NCBI GenBank assembly: GCA_943735955.1
Contig: OX030962.1
Coordinates: 1,083,390 to 1,147,389, forward strand
Length of the DNA: 64,000 nucleotides
Source of the DNA: Piscicola geometra
Taxonomy: Eukaryota; Annelida; Clitellata; Hirudinida; Piscicolidae
Direction of reading: 5' to 3'
In this document: positions 1-13,387 of the stretch, one piece after another
How positions within the stretch are numbered: the stretch's first letter is position 1
Layout: every line of letters begins with the position of its first letter
Program-made: the position numbers and the translations under genes
Notes under the pieces: generated by a model
The model's input: only the letters and a program-made list of their open reading frames with translations
What the model was told of the DNA's origin: nothing
The model's database searches: none

Positions 1-3000
1 CCCTCCTGCCAGCCTCCAGTGCGCCTTATCTTCTGCAGCAGCAACAACAACTTATGCAACAACAACTACTGCAACAACAACAGCAACAACAACTTCAACA
101 ACAACACCGTCTCTTACTCTTGAACTACAGTGACCTCAACAACCTGCAACAACAACAACAACACAAAAGCAACAACAACACCAACCAGGACTCCTTCTAC
201 CGACACCTGCAAGAGGCTTCGAAGGATAACTTGATGCTTAAAAGTGAACCTTCAGAACAAATGGACGACTCCCTGCCACGACTGGTGATCAACAACTTGC
301 CTTCCTTCCCTGCCAACCAAGCACAAGCCGCCTTCGAACCGCCTCGCCTGCCGTCTATGCAATCACAGCTGGGCTCGTTGTCGCTCAGCCAGTTGTACCG
401 TGAGTTGAGCGAGGAGCGGTCGCTTGGGCAGCCGAAGAGCAGCGACCTCTTCAAACAGCCCTGCCTCCTCTTCTCTCACCTCGTCGCTGCCTACAAACAA
501 CTCAACGACATCTGGATCAGGGTACTTGATGATGATGATGATGATGAGGATGATGATGGTGGTGGTGGTGTTGGTTGTGGTGATGATCATGATCATAAGG
601 ATGATGATGCGCACACAGCCGACTGAGCTGGACGAACTGATGTACTGCCAAGCGACGCTGAACACGATCTGGAAGCTGGTCGAGATCCCCTTCAACCACA
701 TGGTCAAGCTCGCCATCCGCTTCTTCATCCACGTGCCTGGTGCGTCTGATGAACTCTAATGAGGCTTAATGAACTCTAATGAGGCTTAATGAACTCTAAT
801 GAACTCTAATGAGGCTTAATGAACTCTAATGAGGCTTAATGAACTCTAATGATGCTTAATGAACTCTAATGAGGCTTAATGAACTCTAATGAGGCTTAAT
901 GAACTCTAATGATGCTTAATGAACTCTAATGAGGCTTAATGAACTCTAATGAGGCTTAATGAACTCTAATGATGCTTAATGAACTCTAATGAGGCTTAAT
1001 GAACTCTAATGAGGCTTAATGAACTCTAATGAGGCTTAATGAACTCTAATGAGGCTTAATGAACTCTAATGAACTCTAATGAGGCCTAATGAACTCTAAT
1101 GAGGCTTAATGAACTCTAATGAGGCTTAATGAACTCTAATGAGGCTTAATGATCTCTAATGATGCTTAATGAACTCTAATGAGGCTTAATGAACTCTAAT
1201 GATGCTTAATGAACTCTAATGAGGCTTAATGAACTCTAATGAGGCTTAATGAACTCTAATGAGGCTTAATGAACTCTAATGAACTCTAATGAGGCTTAAT
1301 AAACTCTAATGAGGCTTAATGAACTCTAATGAGGCTTAATGAACTCTAATGAGGCTTAATGAACTCTAATGATGCTTAATGAACTCTAATGAGGCTTATG
1401 AGGCTTAATGATTTTCAACAAACTTGATGAATTCAACTAAGTCTCAATGATGCTTAAAGAGCTAAGGGATAGAGCATGATAATGCCTCTTTGCTGCTTCG
1501 CCTCTCCTCCATCCACCTTCTCCATCCATCTCCTCCATCCATCTCCTCCATCCACCTCCTCCCTCCATCTCCTCCATCCATCTCCTCCATCTATCTCCTT
1601 CATCCATCTCCTCCATCCATCTCTCCCATCCATCTCCTCCATCCATCTCCTCCATCCATCTCCTCCATCCATCTCCTCCATCCATCTCCTCCATCCATCT
1701 CCTCCATCCATCTCCTCCATCCATCTCCTCCATCCACCTCCTCCATCCACCTCCTCCATCCATCTCCTCCATCCATCTCCTCCATCCATCTCCTCCATCC
1801 ATCTCCTCCATCCATCTCCTCCATCCACCTCCTCCATCCATCTCCTCCATCCATCTCCTCCATCCACCTCCTCCATCCATCTCCTCCATCCATCTCCTCC
1901 ATCCACCTCCTCCATCCACCTCCTCCATCCATCTTCTCCATCCATCTCCTCCATCCATCTCCTCCATCCATCTCCTCCATCCACCTCCTCCATCCATCTC
2001 CTCCATCCATCTCCTCCATCCATCTCCTCCATCCACCTCCTCCATCCACCTCCTCCATCCATCTCCTCCATCCATCTCCTCCATCCATCTCCTCCATCCA
2101 CCTCCTCCATCCATCTCCTCCATCCACCTCCTCCATCCATCTCTTCCATCCATCTCCTCCATCCATCTCCTCCATCCATCTCCTCCATCCATCTCCTCCA
2201 TCCATCTCTTCCATCCATCTCCTCCATCCACCTCCTCCATCCATCTCTTCCATCCATCTCCTCCATCCATCTCCTCCATCCATCTCCTCCATCCATCTCC
2301 TCCATCCATCTCCTCCATCCATCTCCTCCATTCACCTCCTCCTCCCTCCTGACCACCTGACAACACAGGCTTCACCAGCCTGGGGGACGCGGACAGGGTG
2401 TGCATGATCCGCAACTCGGTGTATCCTCTGTGGCTGGTCTACCACTCCTCCAACTACAACCTCGACGACCAGGAGTACAGCTGGTTCACCTCCACCACCA
2501 AGGAACGAGACCTCATCATGGCCTACATCCGGCCCCTCACTCTCCTCGTCAACCACTTCAGGTCCTTGCGCATGCCCTGCTGCTTGGGCGTGGCTGAGGG
2601 CGGGTTGCCTTTCCGCATGTCCATCCTATCTTTTTTCATCAATCAATTCATCATATATCCATCGATCCATACATCAATTCTTTTTTTATCCATCCATCCA
2701 CCCATCCATAATTTCATTTCTCCATGTGATTTACCACTCTACAGGTCAACTGGCTTCTCGACCAAGATCCTCAAGTTGAATGAGGCTGAATTGTCCTTCC
2801 TGGCAGCCATGACCCTCCTCTCATCCTCTGGTCAGTCCATCCATTCATCTGTCCAACCATCCATTCATCTGTCCAACCATCCATTCATCTGTCCAACCAT
2901 CCATTCATCTGTCCAACCATCCATTCATCTGTCCAACCATCCATTCATCTGTCCAACCATCCATTCATCTGTCCAACCATCCATTCATTCTCCTATTTAT

Positions 3001-4574
3001 CCATCTACCCATCTATCCATTCATCAATTCACTCACCTATCCACTCATCCACTGACTCATCCATCCCCCCCTCTTCTTCCTCCTCCTCCTCCACTCCACC
3101 CTCTTCTTCCTCCTCCTCTTCCACTCCACTCTCTTCCACTCCACCCTCTTCCACTTCACCCTCTTCCACTTCACCCTCCTCCACTCCACCCTCTTCCACT
3201 TCACCCTCCTCCACTCCACCCTCTTCCACTCCACCCTTCTTCACTCCACCCTCCTCCACTCCACTCTCTTCCACTCCACCCTTCTTCACTCCACCCTCCT
3301 CCACTCCACCCTCTTCCACTCCACCCTTCTTCACTCCACCCTCCTCCACTCCACCCTCTTCCACTCCACCCTTCTTCACTCCACCCTCCTCCACTCCACC
3401 CTCTTCCACTCCACCCTTCTTCACTCCACCCTCCTCCACTCCATCCTCCTCCACTCCACCCTCTTCCACTCCACGGCACAGACAAGTCCTCATTGGAGGC
3501 TCCAGAGGGCGTCTTCGAGTTGCAAGACCACCTCCTCGAGGCCTTTTCCCTCTACCTCGAATCAGGTGCTTGCCGATGTTGTTGTTGTTGCTGTTGTTGT
3601 TGTGTTGTTGTCGGAGTGGATTGGATGCCATCGTAGATGTCCTGTGACAGGCGCATGCAGTGTTGCTCCGTTGATTTCAATTGTTGGAAACCAAGTTGCC
3701 ACGGCTGTATGACGGAGTTTGCTTCCAGCCAGTAACCCAACCTGTTGGCAAGCATTCTTTCCATGACCTTGCATAAGACTGAGGTGAGGCTTATGGGTCT
3801 ATATGACTCCACGCAGTCTGCCGGCTTCTCTGTCTTTAGAAGCTGAATGATTACTGCTTGCTTCCACTTTCCCGGGACTGTTCCCTGCAGCCAGGACTCG
3901 TTGCAGATTTTTATTAGTCCTGTTGTTGTTTTTGTTGTTGTTGTTGTTATCGCTTTTAGTTCTTTGTTCCCATTCCGCATGACCGATTCCGGTCCTATGC
4001 GGAGAAGGTATGTGAACACCTCTCCCTCTCTCTCTCTTAGAGCCTCCTTAGAGAGAGGAGGGAGGAGGTAGCGCTTTTGAGGTCCTCTTCGTGCCCGAGG
4101 GCAGCCAACGACGCCTCGTGAAGGCGGGACCATATAGCCGATGTTTTGTTGTTGTTGTTGTTGAAGATTATTTATAAAATATTTACTAGATGCTCTCCCA
4201 TCCAAACCAACAACAACCACTGTATAAAACAACAACTACCACCACTTCAGTCTACAACAACAACAACAACTACCACCACTCCAGTCTATAACAACACCAA
4301 CAACAACGAATACCTGGCTGGCGATGCCTCACTGCCTGACGACGACGACCTGCCAGCCAGCCACAGCAACCCTCCCACCCGCATCGCCATCCTCTTGGCT
4401 CGTCTCGCCGAACTCAAGCGCGCCAACATCGAGCACGTCAGCGCTGCCAACCAAATCGTCAGGAGCTTCCCCAACATCTGCACTGGCGCTCTCTGGAGGG
4501 AGGTGCTCAACGTCAAACTCCCTCCTGAGGAGGCCTCCTCCCTCAATGAGGGCCCTCCCCTCCTCCCTCAATGA
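1..4574 (+). CDS. Nuclear receptor ligand-binding domain, NR1-like (5' part outside window)
   Basis: Six exons keep one frame: <1-521, 619-739, 2369-2561, 2745-2830, 3482-3565, 4285-4574 (TGA). The first exon encodes glutamine runs and a linker containing LKSEPSEQ, as hinge regions do. The later exons read as a ligand-binding domain: helix 3 ([19 protein letters not shown], the usual VK.A..IPGF.L signature), helix 5 ([17 protein letters not shown]), helices 7-8 ending [11 protein letters not shown] (family: LLSSDR), [13 protein letters not shown] (helix 9), [15 protein letters not shown] (helices 10-11) and a terminal ALWREVLNV that could be helix 12/AF-2. The LARLAELK segment looks most like the FXR/LXR/EcR (NR1H) group, but the sequence is divergent and the subfamily is inference. 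The zinc-finger DNA-binding domain must lie upstream if present. Introns hold a 20-bp array, a 13-bp array and a reversed retrotransposon fragment. A further in-frame 3' exon near 5592-5703 is possible but unproven. Confidence 0.8.
751..1410. repeat. 20-bp minisatellite in nuclear receptor intron 2
   Basis: About 33 copies of GAACTCTAATGAGGCTTAAT. Variants carry GATGCTTAAT in the second half, and some copies have lost a 10-bp half unit, so the half unit GAACTCTAAT is itself a sub-repeat. It begins 11 bases after the exon donor at 740. Confidence 0.95.
1500..2340. repeat. 13-bp pyrimidine-rich minisatellite
   Basis: About 65 copies of CCATCTCCTCCAT-type units. A 13-bp period translates as a 13-residue repeat in all frames on both strands, producing several overlapping false ORFs. 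It runs to within 30 bases of the acceptor at 2368, so it could overlap the branch point and polypyrimidine tract of that intron. Confidence 0.95.
2834..3476. repeat. Two arrays in the receptor intron 4: 20-bp then CCT/CCA-rich 45-bp
   Basis: Positions 2834-2990 are eight copies of CATCTGTCCAACCATCCATT. Positions 3066-3476 are pyrimidine-rich CCACT/CTTCC units that form a higher-order repeat of about 45 bp. The second array abuts the acceptor of the exon at 3482. Confidence 0.9.
3630..4150 (-). mobile_element. Non-LTR retrotransposon reverse transcriptase fragment flanked by (CAA)n
   Basis: The minus strand encodes a jockey/R1/I-like N-terminal RT segment: [35 protein letters not shown] and QPWQLGFQ in order. 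The fragment lies antisense in the receptor's intron 5. CAA runs flank it on both sides (about 3575-3610 and 4143-4163) and a third CAA run (about 3915-3950) replaces part of the domain. It lacks the YADD region and is not functional. Confidence 0.8.
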
Positions 4575-6480
4575 GGGCCCTCCCCTCCTCCCTCAATGAG
4601 GTTCTTCCTCTCTCCTGATTGGTCAATGAAGGCCTACTGTGATTGGTGGAGATGTTCTCTTTTCTGATTGGCCAAATGGCGTATCTCCGATGGCATGATG
4701 GATCTTACAGATCATCATCAAGATAGATGAAGTGTTCATGTGGTTTCAATGCTTTTCTCAGTCTTCATCAGCATCATCATCATCAACATCATCAACATCA
4801 TCAACATCATCAGCATCATCATCATCATCAGCAACCGCTACCACTGTCTTCAAGCTTACTGTTTCAATCATTTATAATATTTCAACATCATCATCACCAC
4901 CATCATCACCATCATCGTCATAATCATCATCATTTCCACCACCATCATCATCAGCATCACTTCCTCACTCATGTGCTTTATAACTACCTCGCTTACATCA
5001 TGGCAGTAACCGCTACAATCTTCCTTCTGATCGTGTTGAGGGTCCGCATGGGGGTGGTGCTGATGATGATTACGATGAGGATGAGGATGAGGATGATGAT
5101 TACGATGAGGATGGTGCTGATGATGATGTTGATGATGGCGTTATTTGTTTTTCATCTTTCCTTTTTCGGCCGATTGTTGATTTTTCTAGTTTAAGATTGT
5201 TAAGGTATCATCATCATCATCATGAACCTCTTAATTTTATTAGCTCTGCATTTTTTTGTCTTTTCATTATTATTGTTATTGTTTGTTTACTTCTTCGTCT
5301 CTTTCATTTGCTAGCCTATGTTTTGACAGAATACTATAGTTGCAGTATTTTTGTTTTGTTTATATTATTATACTGTTTGTTTTCTTTTGTTTCCTTTGTT
5401 GATATTAGAGTAATTATGCTTTTCGAATCGGGTTTTACTTTTAGTTGCATCCTTCTCTTGTTATTGTTGGCACATTTTGATATATTGTTACGTTATTGTT
5501 ACATTGTTGTTACGTTATTCTTACGTTATTCTTACGTTATTCTTACTTTATTGTTACTTTATTGTTACGTCATCATGCTGGCATTGTCACAGGAGCGTGA
5601 TAACGGCAGCAACAGCACAGTTGTTCCTCGCAGGCCACCTAGGCAATTCTCCACTCTGCCCCCAGGAGACCCTCTCGAGGAGCGCTTCACTCTCCCTCCT
5701 TGAGCGCTTCGTGACGTCTGCACGGCTGTGACGTCTGCACGCTTGTGACGTCTGCACGCTTGTTTCTATCTGCAAATGCACTCGCTGTGGATGGATCATT
5801 CTCAGTCGCAGGCTCTCTGAACCCTTCATCGATTTGCAAATCATGATTCATTTACGATTCTATTCACGAGTAAATTAAATATAATCATATTATTATGAAT
5901 ATAAATGGATGCAACTAAGAGGTTGAGGCCCGTCTCACCCATAATCATCATCATCATCTTCATCATCCTCATCATCATTATCAACCCCATCATCATCATC
6001 ATCATTATCATCTTCCCGTCGTGATATCTCATCCTCTTCACATGTGCCTCATTTTATGTTCATACATCTTTTGCATCATCATCATCAGCATCATCATCAT
6101 CACCACCTCCTTACACTTGCGGACTGATTGCCTTTGATTGGACCTCTCACAGGCGCACCTTCCCACCTCCACCACCACACACCACCACCACCTCCACCAC
6201 ACACCACCACTTCCACCACACGCCACGACTTCCACCTCCACCTCCACCACAACCTCCACCACACACCACCACTTCCACCTCCACCACTTCGACCACCATC
6301 TCCACCACATCACAGCATTCTTCTTCTCATCATTTTCACCCTTGTTATTATCATATTTATTATTATTATTATTATATTTATGATCTATGGGCTGCTCATG
6401 GGAATGGTGATGGACACCTGACCTTGCAGCCACCCCCTTCACGCGTCCACGTGGACTTCTGTCGTTGCCTTTGACATTCA
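4575..6480. other. Gene-free stretch with ATC and GAT microsatellites
   Basis: After the receptor stop codon come two more partial copies of a CTCCCTCAATGAGGG unit, then ATC/ATG triplet runs (4765-4980, 5060-5145, 5945-6105) and CCACC runs (6165-6310). A possible acceptor at 5591 opens 37 codons to a TGA at 5703, followed by a GTGACGTCTGCACG repeat. No protein family is recognisable. Confidence 0.6.
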
Positions 6481-6507
6481 ATCTATGCTTACTCCATTGC
6501 TCTTTGG

Positions 6508-7172
6508 TGTGGTCATGAGGCCCTCATATGTGGTCATGAGGCCCTCATATGTGGTCATGATGCCCTCACATGTGGTCATGAGGCCCTCATATGTGGTCAT
6601 GAGGCCCTCACATGTGGTCATGAGGCCCTCACATGTGGTCATGAGGCCCTCATATGTGGTCATGAGGCCCTCATATGTGGTCATGAGGCCCTCATATGTG
6701 GTCATGAGGCCCTCATATGTGGTCATGAGGCCCTCACATGTGGTCATGATGCCCTCACATGTGGTCATGAGGCCCTCATATGTGGTCATGAGGCCCTCAT
6801 ATGTGGTCATGAGGCCCTCACATGTAGTCATGAGGCCCTCACATGTGGTCATGATGCCCTCATATGTGGTCATGAGGCCCTCATATGTGGTCATGAGGCC
6901 CTCATATGTGGTCATGAGGCCCTCATATGTGGTCATGAGGCCCTCACATGTGGTCATGAGGCCCTCACATGTGGTCATGAGGCCCTCACATGTGGTCATG
7001 AAGCCCTCATATGTGGTCATGAGGCCCTCATATGTGGTCATGAGGCCCTCATATGTGGTCATGATGCCCTCATATGTGGTCATGATGCCCTCATATGTGG
7101 TCATGAGGCCCTCACATGTGGTCATGAGGCCCTCATATGTGGTCATGAGGCCCTCATATGTGGTCATGAGCC
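6508..7172. repeat. 21-bp minisatellite, stop-free on both strands
   Basis: About 31 copies of GGTCATGAGGCCCTCATATG plus T, with CACATG/CATATG and GATG/GAGG variants. Because the unit is seven codons long and has no stop, both strands read as long heptad-repeat proteins (VVMRPSY on plus, MTTYEGL on minus). Half of each unit is palindromic (CATGAGGCCCTCATATG). Confidence 0.95.
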
Positions 7173-7219
7173 CTTATTTGGCCATTTTGTTATGTACATA
7201 TGCACTAACTTTCAGCATA

Positions 7220-7765
<546 letters not shown>

Positions 7766-7974
7766 GGCAGGTCGTTACTAGAACCTCACTCCCTGTTTCA
7801 AACGTCTGAAGTTTGTCTTCGAGGCCGCTGTTGGTGCTTCTGTGACCTCCTCATGCCAAAGTCACACACAAACAAACAAACGCACACCCACGCACACGAA
7901 ATGAACTTGTTATTTTGAACTAGTAAGTAGATTATTTTGATTTACCTTCATAGGTTTTCTCTGTTGCTGTTGCA

Positions 7975-9315
7975 TACAACCACAACAACATCAACCTCCA
8001 CAACACTGCAACAACAACAACCTCCACAACAACCTCCACAACAACAACAACAACCTCCACAACAACAACAACCCACACAACAACAACACTACATTCTTTG
8101 TGGCTGCCCTCACTGGAGGTTGCGAACAAGAAGTTCTCAACTTACATTCACCATCACCATCCACATTGAGCATCATCATCACCTCTTGTTCATCATCATC
8201 ATCGTCATCATCATCATCATCGTCATCATCATCCAGTGCTTACACAGACATTAACCTCCACTTTTCAGCGACTTAATGCGTCTGTCTCTTCGCATCGTCA
8301 TTGCATCTCTCCTCTCTCTTCTCCCCTCTCTCCCCTTCATCTCTCTTCTCCCCTCCCTTCCCTTCATCTCTCTTCTCCCCTCCCTCCCCCTCATCTCTCT
8401 TCTTCCCTCCCTCCCCCTCATCTCTCTTCTCCTTTTCCTCCCCCTCATCTTTCTTCTCCCCTCCCTCCCTCCCATCTCTCTTCTCCCCTCCCTCCCCCTC
8501 ATCTCTCTTCTCCCCTCCCTCCCCCTCATCTCTCTTCTCCCCTCCCTCCCCCTCATCTCTCTTCTCCCCTCCCTCCCCCTCATCTCTTTTCTCCCCTCCC
8601 TCCCCCTCATCTCTCTTCTCCCCTCCCTCCCCCTCATCTCTCTTCTCCCCTCCCTCCCCCTCATCTCTCTTCTCCCCTCCCTCCCCCTCATCTCTCTTCT
8701 CCCCTCCCTCCCCCTCATCTCTCTTCTCCCCTCCCTCCCCCTCATCTCTCTTCTCCCCTCCCTCCCCCTCATCTCTCTTCTCCCCTCCCTCCCCCTCATC
8801 TCTCTTCTCCCCTCCCTCCCCCTCATCTCTTTTCTCCCCTCCCTCCCCCTCATCTCTCTTCTCCCCTCCCTCCCCCTCATCTCTCTTCTCCCCTCCCTCC
8901 CCCTCATCTCTCTTCTCCCCTCCCTCCCCCTCATCTCTCTTCTCCCCTCCCTCCCCCTCATCTCTCTTCTCCCCTCCCTCCCCCTCATCTCTCTTCTTCC
9001 CTCCCTCCCCCTCATCTCTCTTCTCCCCTCCCTCCCCCTCATCTCTCTTCTCCCCTCCCTCCCCCTCATCTCTCTTCTCCCCTCCCTCCCCCTCATCTCT
9101 CTTCTCCCCTCCCTCCCCCTCATCTCTCTTCTCCTTTTTCTCCCCCTCATCTCTCTTCTCCCCTCCCTCCCCCTCATCTCTCTTCTCCCCTCCCTCCCCC
9201 TCATCTCTCTTCTCCCCTCCCTCCCCCTCATCTCTCTTCTCCCCTCCCTCCCCCTCATCTCTCTTCTCCTTTTTCTCCCCCTCATCTCTCTTCTCCCCTC
9301 CCTCCCCCTCATCAA
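7975..9315. repeat. CAA/ATC tracts followed by a 27-bp polypyrimidine minisatellite
   Basis: CAA-rich sequence at 7975-8090 and ATC runs at 8170-8232 precede about 37 copies of a 27-bp unit (CTCTCTTCTCCCC then TCCCTCCCCCTCAT) at 8310-9312. One strand is nearly all pyrimidine for 1 kb, which could form triplex (H-DNA) structures. The 27-bp period keeps frames open on both strands, so the long ORFs here are artefacts. Confidence 0.93.
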
Positions 9316-9319
9316 TCGC

Positions 9320-10021
9320 TATCTTCTTGTCTGCACCCATCAACACCACCTACCTCCCGTCATCATTATCATCACCACCATCATCCTTCTTGATTAACTG
9401 GAGCAGTAGTTGCAGGCTGGCATCTCCTCTCCACACTTGTTACATTGAAGTGTTACATCATTACTTCCTTGTTACTTCCTTGTTACTAACTTGTTATAAC
9501 CTGCTATCATTTCTTCAACCATCATCATCATCATCTTCATTATTTTCCCCTATTTATTCTTCATTTCTGATATTTCTACTGCGTTCTCACACTTGTTGTC
9601 ATTTTACGGTTTCGAATCAATAAACTAATCAATGCAGGCCACCCAAAGTAACTCCGTAAGCCTGCAGTTATGATAATGATTAAATCATCATCAAGTCTCT
9701 CGCGGGACCAGCATTTCTTTAAAGTTAATTTTTTGACAAAAAATCCTATGCATAATGCGCAGTGTTTTCTTGCCTTGACATTTCAAAAGAATGAGTGAGG
9801 TCAGTCCAAAGGTAGTCCATTCATCATCGGAGAATACTTTCAACTTTTGAACCTGAACGTAGTTGAAGGTCATCTAGGAAGTCAGTAAGCTTTCGTGTTG
9901 TCAATTCCAATAAATCGCAAATGAGACACAGCCCAGGGAGTCTTTCTTGCCCCTGCCTGAACAAAAACGTTTTTTCACATTTCCCACATTGGCATTTCAA
10001 AGACTATGTAAATATACATAT
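9320..10021. other. Single-copy-looking intergenic sequence, no gene recognised
   Basis: Mostly non-repetitive with short ATC runs. A 60-codon minus-strand ORF at 9691-9873 has no recognisable family and no supporting splice pattern. I see nothing else in it. Confidence 0.5.
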
Positions 10022-10236
10022 GGGAGCGGGAATGGCTTAGATGGTAGACGTCGAACTTGCGACTCAAAGGTTGCCTGTTCGAACCCCGAATAAGCAACCG
10101 TGAACTATCATATACACTAGGTGTACATCGTGTGGAGTGGCGCCCTGGAGCATAAGAACCATGGTTCTCAGAAACATTGTAACATGGCCTGCGTCAGTCA
10201 GGCTGTGAGTAATATAGACCTTAAAAAAATATATAT
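10022..10236 (+). mobile_element. tRNA-derived SINE
   Basis: A tRNA-like head holds a box A-like sequence (GGCTTAGATGG, about 10,034-10,044) and a box B-like sequence (CTGTTCGAACCCC, 10,075-10,087) at the spacing expected of an internal RNA polymerase III promoter. A non-tRNA body of about 130 bp follows, ending in an A/T-rich tail (TTAAAAAAATATATAT). It does not fold as a clean tRNA, so a SINE is more likely than a tRNA gene. Flanking target duplications were not resolved by eye. Confidence 0.75.
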
Positions 10237-11482
10237 GAAATATATTTATATTGCATGCTTTCAGTGCAGCAATTAAAGTTTAAGGGGGTTCAGATCATCA
10301 CCAGCATCTCAATTCCACTCAAAGTCTGTCTGTGCTTCACAGTGCAAATCAAATCGTTTTCATTTCCGTGATTCCAAAGCCAAAGATGGGTCTGGAAGAG
10401 GCGCAACTTGTAGTCAGGTCTTGAGCTGCAAACCTTTTGTCTCGTCACAAATAAATTCAGTGTCGACAGGTGTAGGGGGAGGTTGCTCAAGATGAACCAG
10501 TTCCAAACATTTACAGTTATTCGCTTTTAAAACTAACAAAATTTGTATTTCATATCTATGCATCCGTCTTATATGCACATTTGTATGTTGGTTTCGTTTC
10601 GGAAAGTTGTCTCATTCAATAAGAATACTTGAAAAACTGATTTCTAGAAGGATTGTTTTAATATTGGGAGATAACATTTGGTTTTTATTTTCTCAACTTC
10701 CGAAGGTATATAATTTCAATTTTTTATTAGTAATTAGATGATGATAACAGTTATCACAATTGCAATTGAGCTATGAGGCTACGTTTAAAAATCTTTCCGT
10801 CTTGTGCAACCTTCCCCTAGATGTAGATTTTTTCTTGCCATACAATTTTTTATAAAATTTTTATAGCATCATCACTCAAGTCCACCCCAAATAAACTTGG
10901 CGAAAGAGAGCAAGCTTCAACGCCCATCTCCCTCCCTCTCTCCCTCCCTCCCTCCCTCCCTCCCTCCCTCCCTCCCTCCCTCCCTCCCTCCCTCCCTCCC
11001 TCCCTCCCTCCCTCTTTCCTTCCCTCCCACATTGTGCAGGCCTCCTCTTCAGCATCTCAGGTGTGAGCCTGCAAAGGAAGGAAGTTGCATCCATCAAGAA
11101 AGCAAATGCATTGCTCCAAATCGGAGTTTTGGAGGCTTGCACAAGAACTTCACAAAGAGGCGCCCTCGTGTGCCAGTTCTCTTAGAACTCTTGATCGAAG
11201 CATCTCTGAACCATTGGTTTTTTGAAGAAGTTGAACACATGTTTAAACCCCCCGTTGGTCTGTTGCACTGTGTCAACGGAAAGAGTTGAATTAGGTCACA
11301 TCGAACTAACTTTGAATCTTAAATAAATACAGCGCCAAAGTTAAGTGACTGTTTTACTTTTAACTTTTTTTGAAGGTATCCAAGGAAACGAGAGTATAAC
11401 TAAGTCTAACTAAGATCACTTGTTTTATAAAACTAAAAGTCTTTTAGACTAAAAGTTTTAGTAAAAGGCGAAAATCAAAATA
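10237..11482. other. Intergenic DNA upstream of TMEM138, with (CCTC)n
   Basis: AT-rich unique sequence, then a CCTC microsatellite of about 110 bases (10,923-11,030). The stretch 11,041-11,290 has short ORFs on both strands without a recognisable family. It may contain the TMEM138 promoter or 5' UTR, or an exon of an unidentified neighbour. Confidence 0.5.
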
Positions 11483-13111
11483 ATGTCGCAAAGAAACTAC
11501 ACTTTGATATTGTTTGTGCAGCATTTCTTGTTGCTCGAAGACCTGCTCATCAACTCGTTTGTTCTGCTCGGCAGGGCGTCAACCATCACGATGCTTCTCT
11601 GCTACATGTCAGAAGCACTGCATTAGTTTAATGACTATATGTGTGTGTGTGTGTGTATGATAATCTAATCATTATATGGCGAGAACAGAGATTTTAGAAC
11701 TTTCCTTTGATGATCAAAGTTAAATCACTGTAAATTACTTTTTGTTTTGGTGAAGTTGGTTAATCAATTAAACTGCAAACACCACCGAAGCGTGCAGGAC
11801 ATCTCGATTCTGTTCATGGGGATCGTCTTCTTCCTCTCCTTCATCAACACTTACCTCTTCCAGGTGCCACCTCCACAATCCTTATCATCATAATATCGTT
11901 ATGGCAATAATAATAATAATAATAATCAGCTTTATTCTACTCTTGGTGGCACCAACCCTTTCACCAAGGCTGGTCTGGTGGGCGTGTTGGTGCGGAAGTT
12001 CAAGGCAACTCTAATCATCACCACCCTCTACCTCGCCTGCTCCATTGCCTTGCACGTCTGGAGCTTGGTGTGTGGTGATGATGATGAAGATGATGATGAT
12101 GATGAGGATAATGATGATGATGATGATAGTTATACTGATAACGATTAAAATAATGTTTTTTCTCTGTTTCCACTATTGTTTTAAATATTTGAAAAGCATG
12201 TCTCACCACTCTTTCCACTACCACTTCCTACCTCTGCCACCTTCAACCACTACTTCACCAGTGCCCTCTCTCTTCTTTCCCACCCCTCCCACCACCTCCA
12301 CCACTTCTAAAACTCCCACCCCTTTTCCTCCACCACCTCCACTACTTCTATAACTCCCACCCCCCTCCTCCTCCACCACCTCCACCCCTTTAAACTACCC
12401 CCTTCTCCTCCACCACCACCTCCACCACCACCACCTCCACCACCACCTCCACCACCACCACCTCCACCACCACCACCACCACCTCCACCACCTCAACCAC
12501 CTCCACCACTCCCACCTCCACCACCTCCACCACCTCAACCACCTCCACCACTCCCACCTCCACCACCTCAACCACCACCATCTCCACCACCACCACCTCC
12601 ACCACCTCCACCACCACCACCTCCACCACCTCAACCACCTCCACTATCTCCACCACTCCCACCTCCACCACTCCCACTTCCACCACCTCAACCACCACCT
12701 CCACCACCACCTCCACCACCTCCACCACTACCACCACTCTCACCTCCACCACCTCAACCACCACCACCTCCACCACTCCCACCTCCACCACCACCTCCAC
12801 CACCTCCACTTCCACCACCACCACCTCCACCACCACCACCACCACCACCTCCACCACCTCCACCACCACCACCTCAACCACCTCCACCACTCCCACCTCC
12901 ACCACTCCCACCTCCACCACCTCAACCACCACCTCCACCGCCTCCACCACTACCACCACCACCTCAACCACCTCCACCACTCCCACCTCCACCACCACCT
13001 CCACTTCCACCACCACCACCTCCACAAGAGCTCAGCATCGAAGGCTGACATCTTTTACAAGGAGAACCATGCATTTGCCTCCTTCTACGCCATCCAACGA
13101 ATAAGTGAGTG

Positions 13112-13145
<34 letters not shown>

Positions 13146-13356
13146 GTCGTCATCATCATTGTCATCGTCATCGTCATCATCATTGTCATCATCATCATCA
13201 TCGTCATCATCATCGTCATCATCATCGTCATCATCATCATCATCATCATCATCACCAGTGGCAGTGCTCTTCTACCACTCGTACAAGAGAGCTAGTGGTC
13301 GTCTGTGTGATGGCAGGTACTACTGCGACTCTGTCTGGATCAGAAGCCTCTTCCTC

Positions 13357-13387
<31 letters not shown>

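Noticed and set aside
1437..2414. ORFs of about 300 codons ([13 protein letters not shown] and LLHPSPPS repeats)
   Set aside because: They come from the 13-bp intronic array; equal openness in all frames shows no selection for coding.
8236..9623. Several ORFs of 350-440 codons on both strands
   Set aside because: All are readings of the 27-bp repeat, open in five frames at once.
10022..10095. Functional tRNA gene
   Set aside because: Boxes A and B are present, but the acceptor and anticodon stems do not pair properly and a SINE body with an A/T tail follows.
9691..10490. Two minus-strand ORFs of 60-66 codons
   Set aside because: No recognisable domains, no splice context, and length expected by chance.
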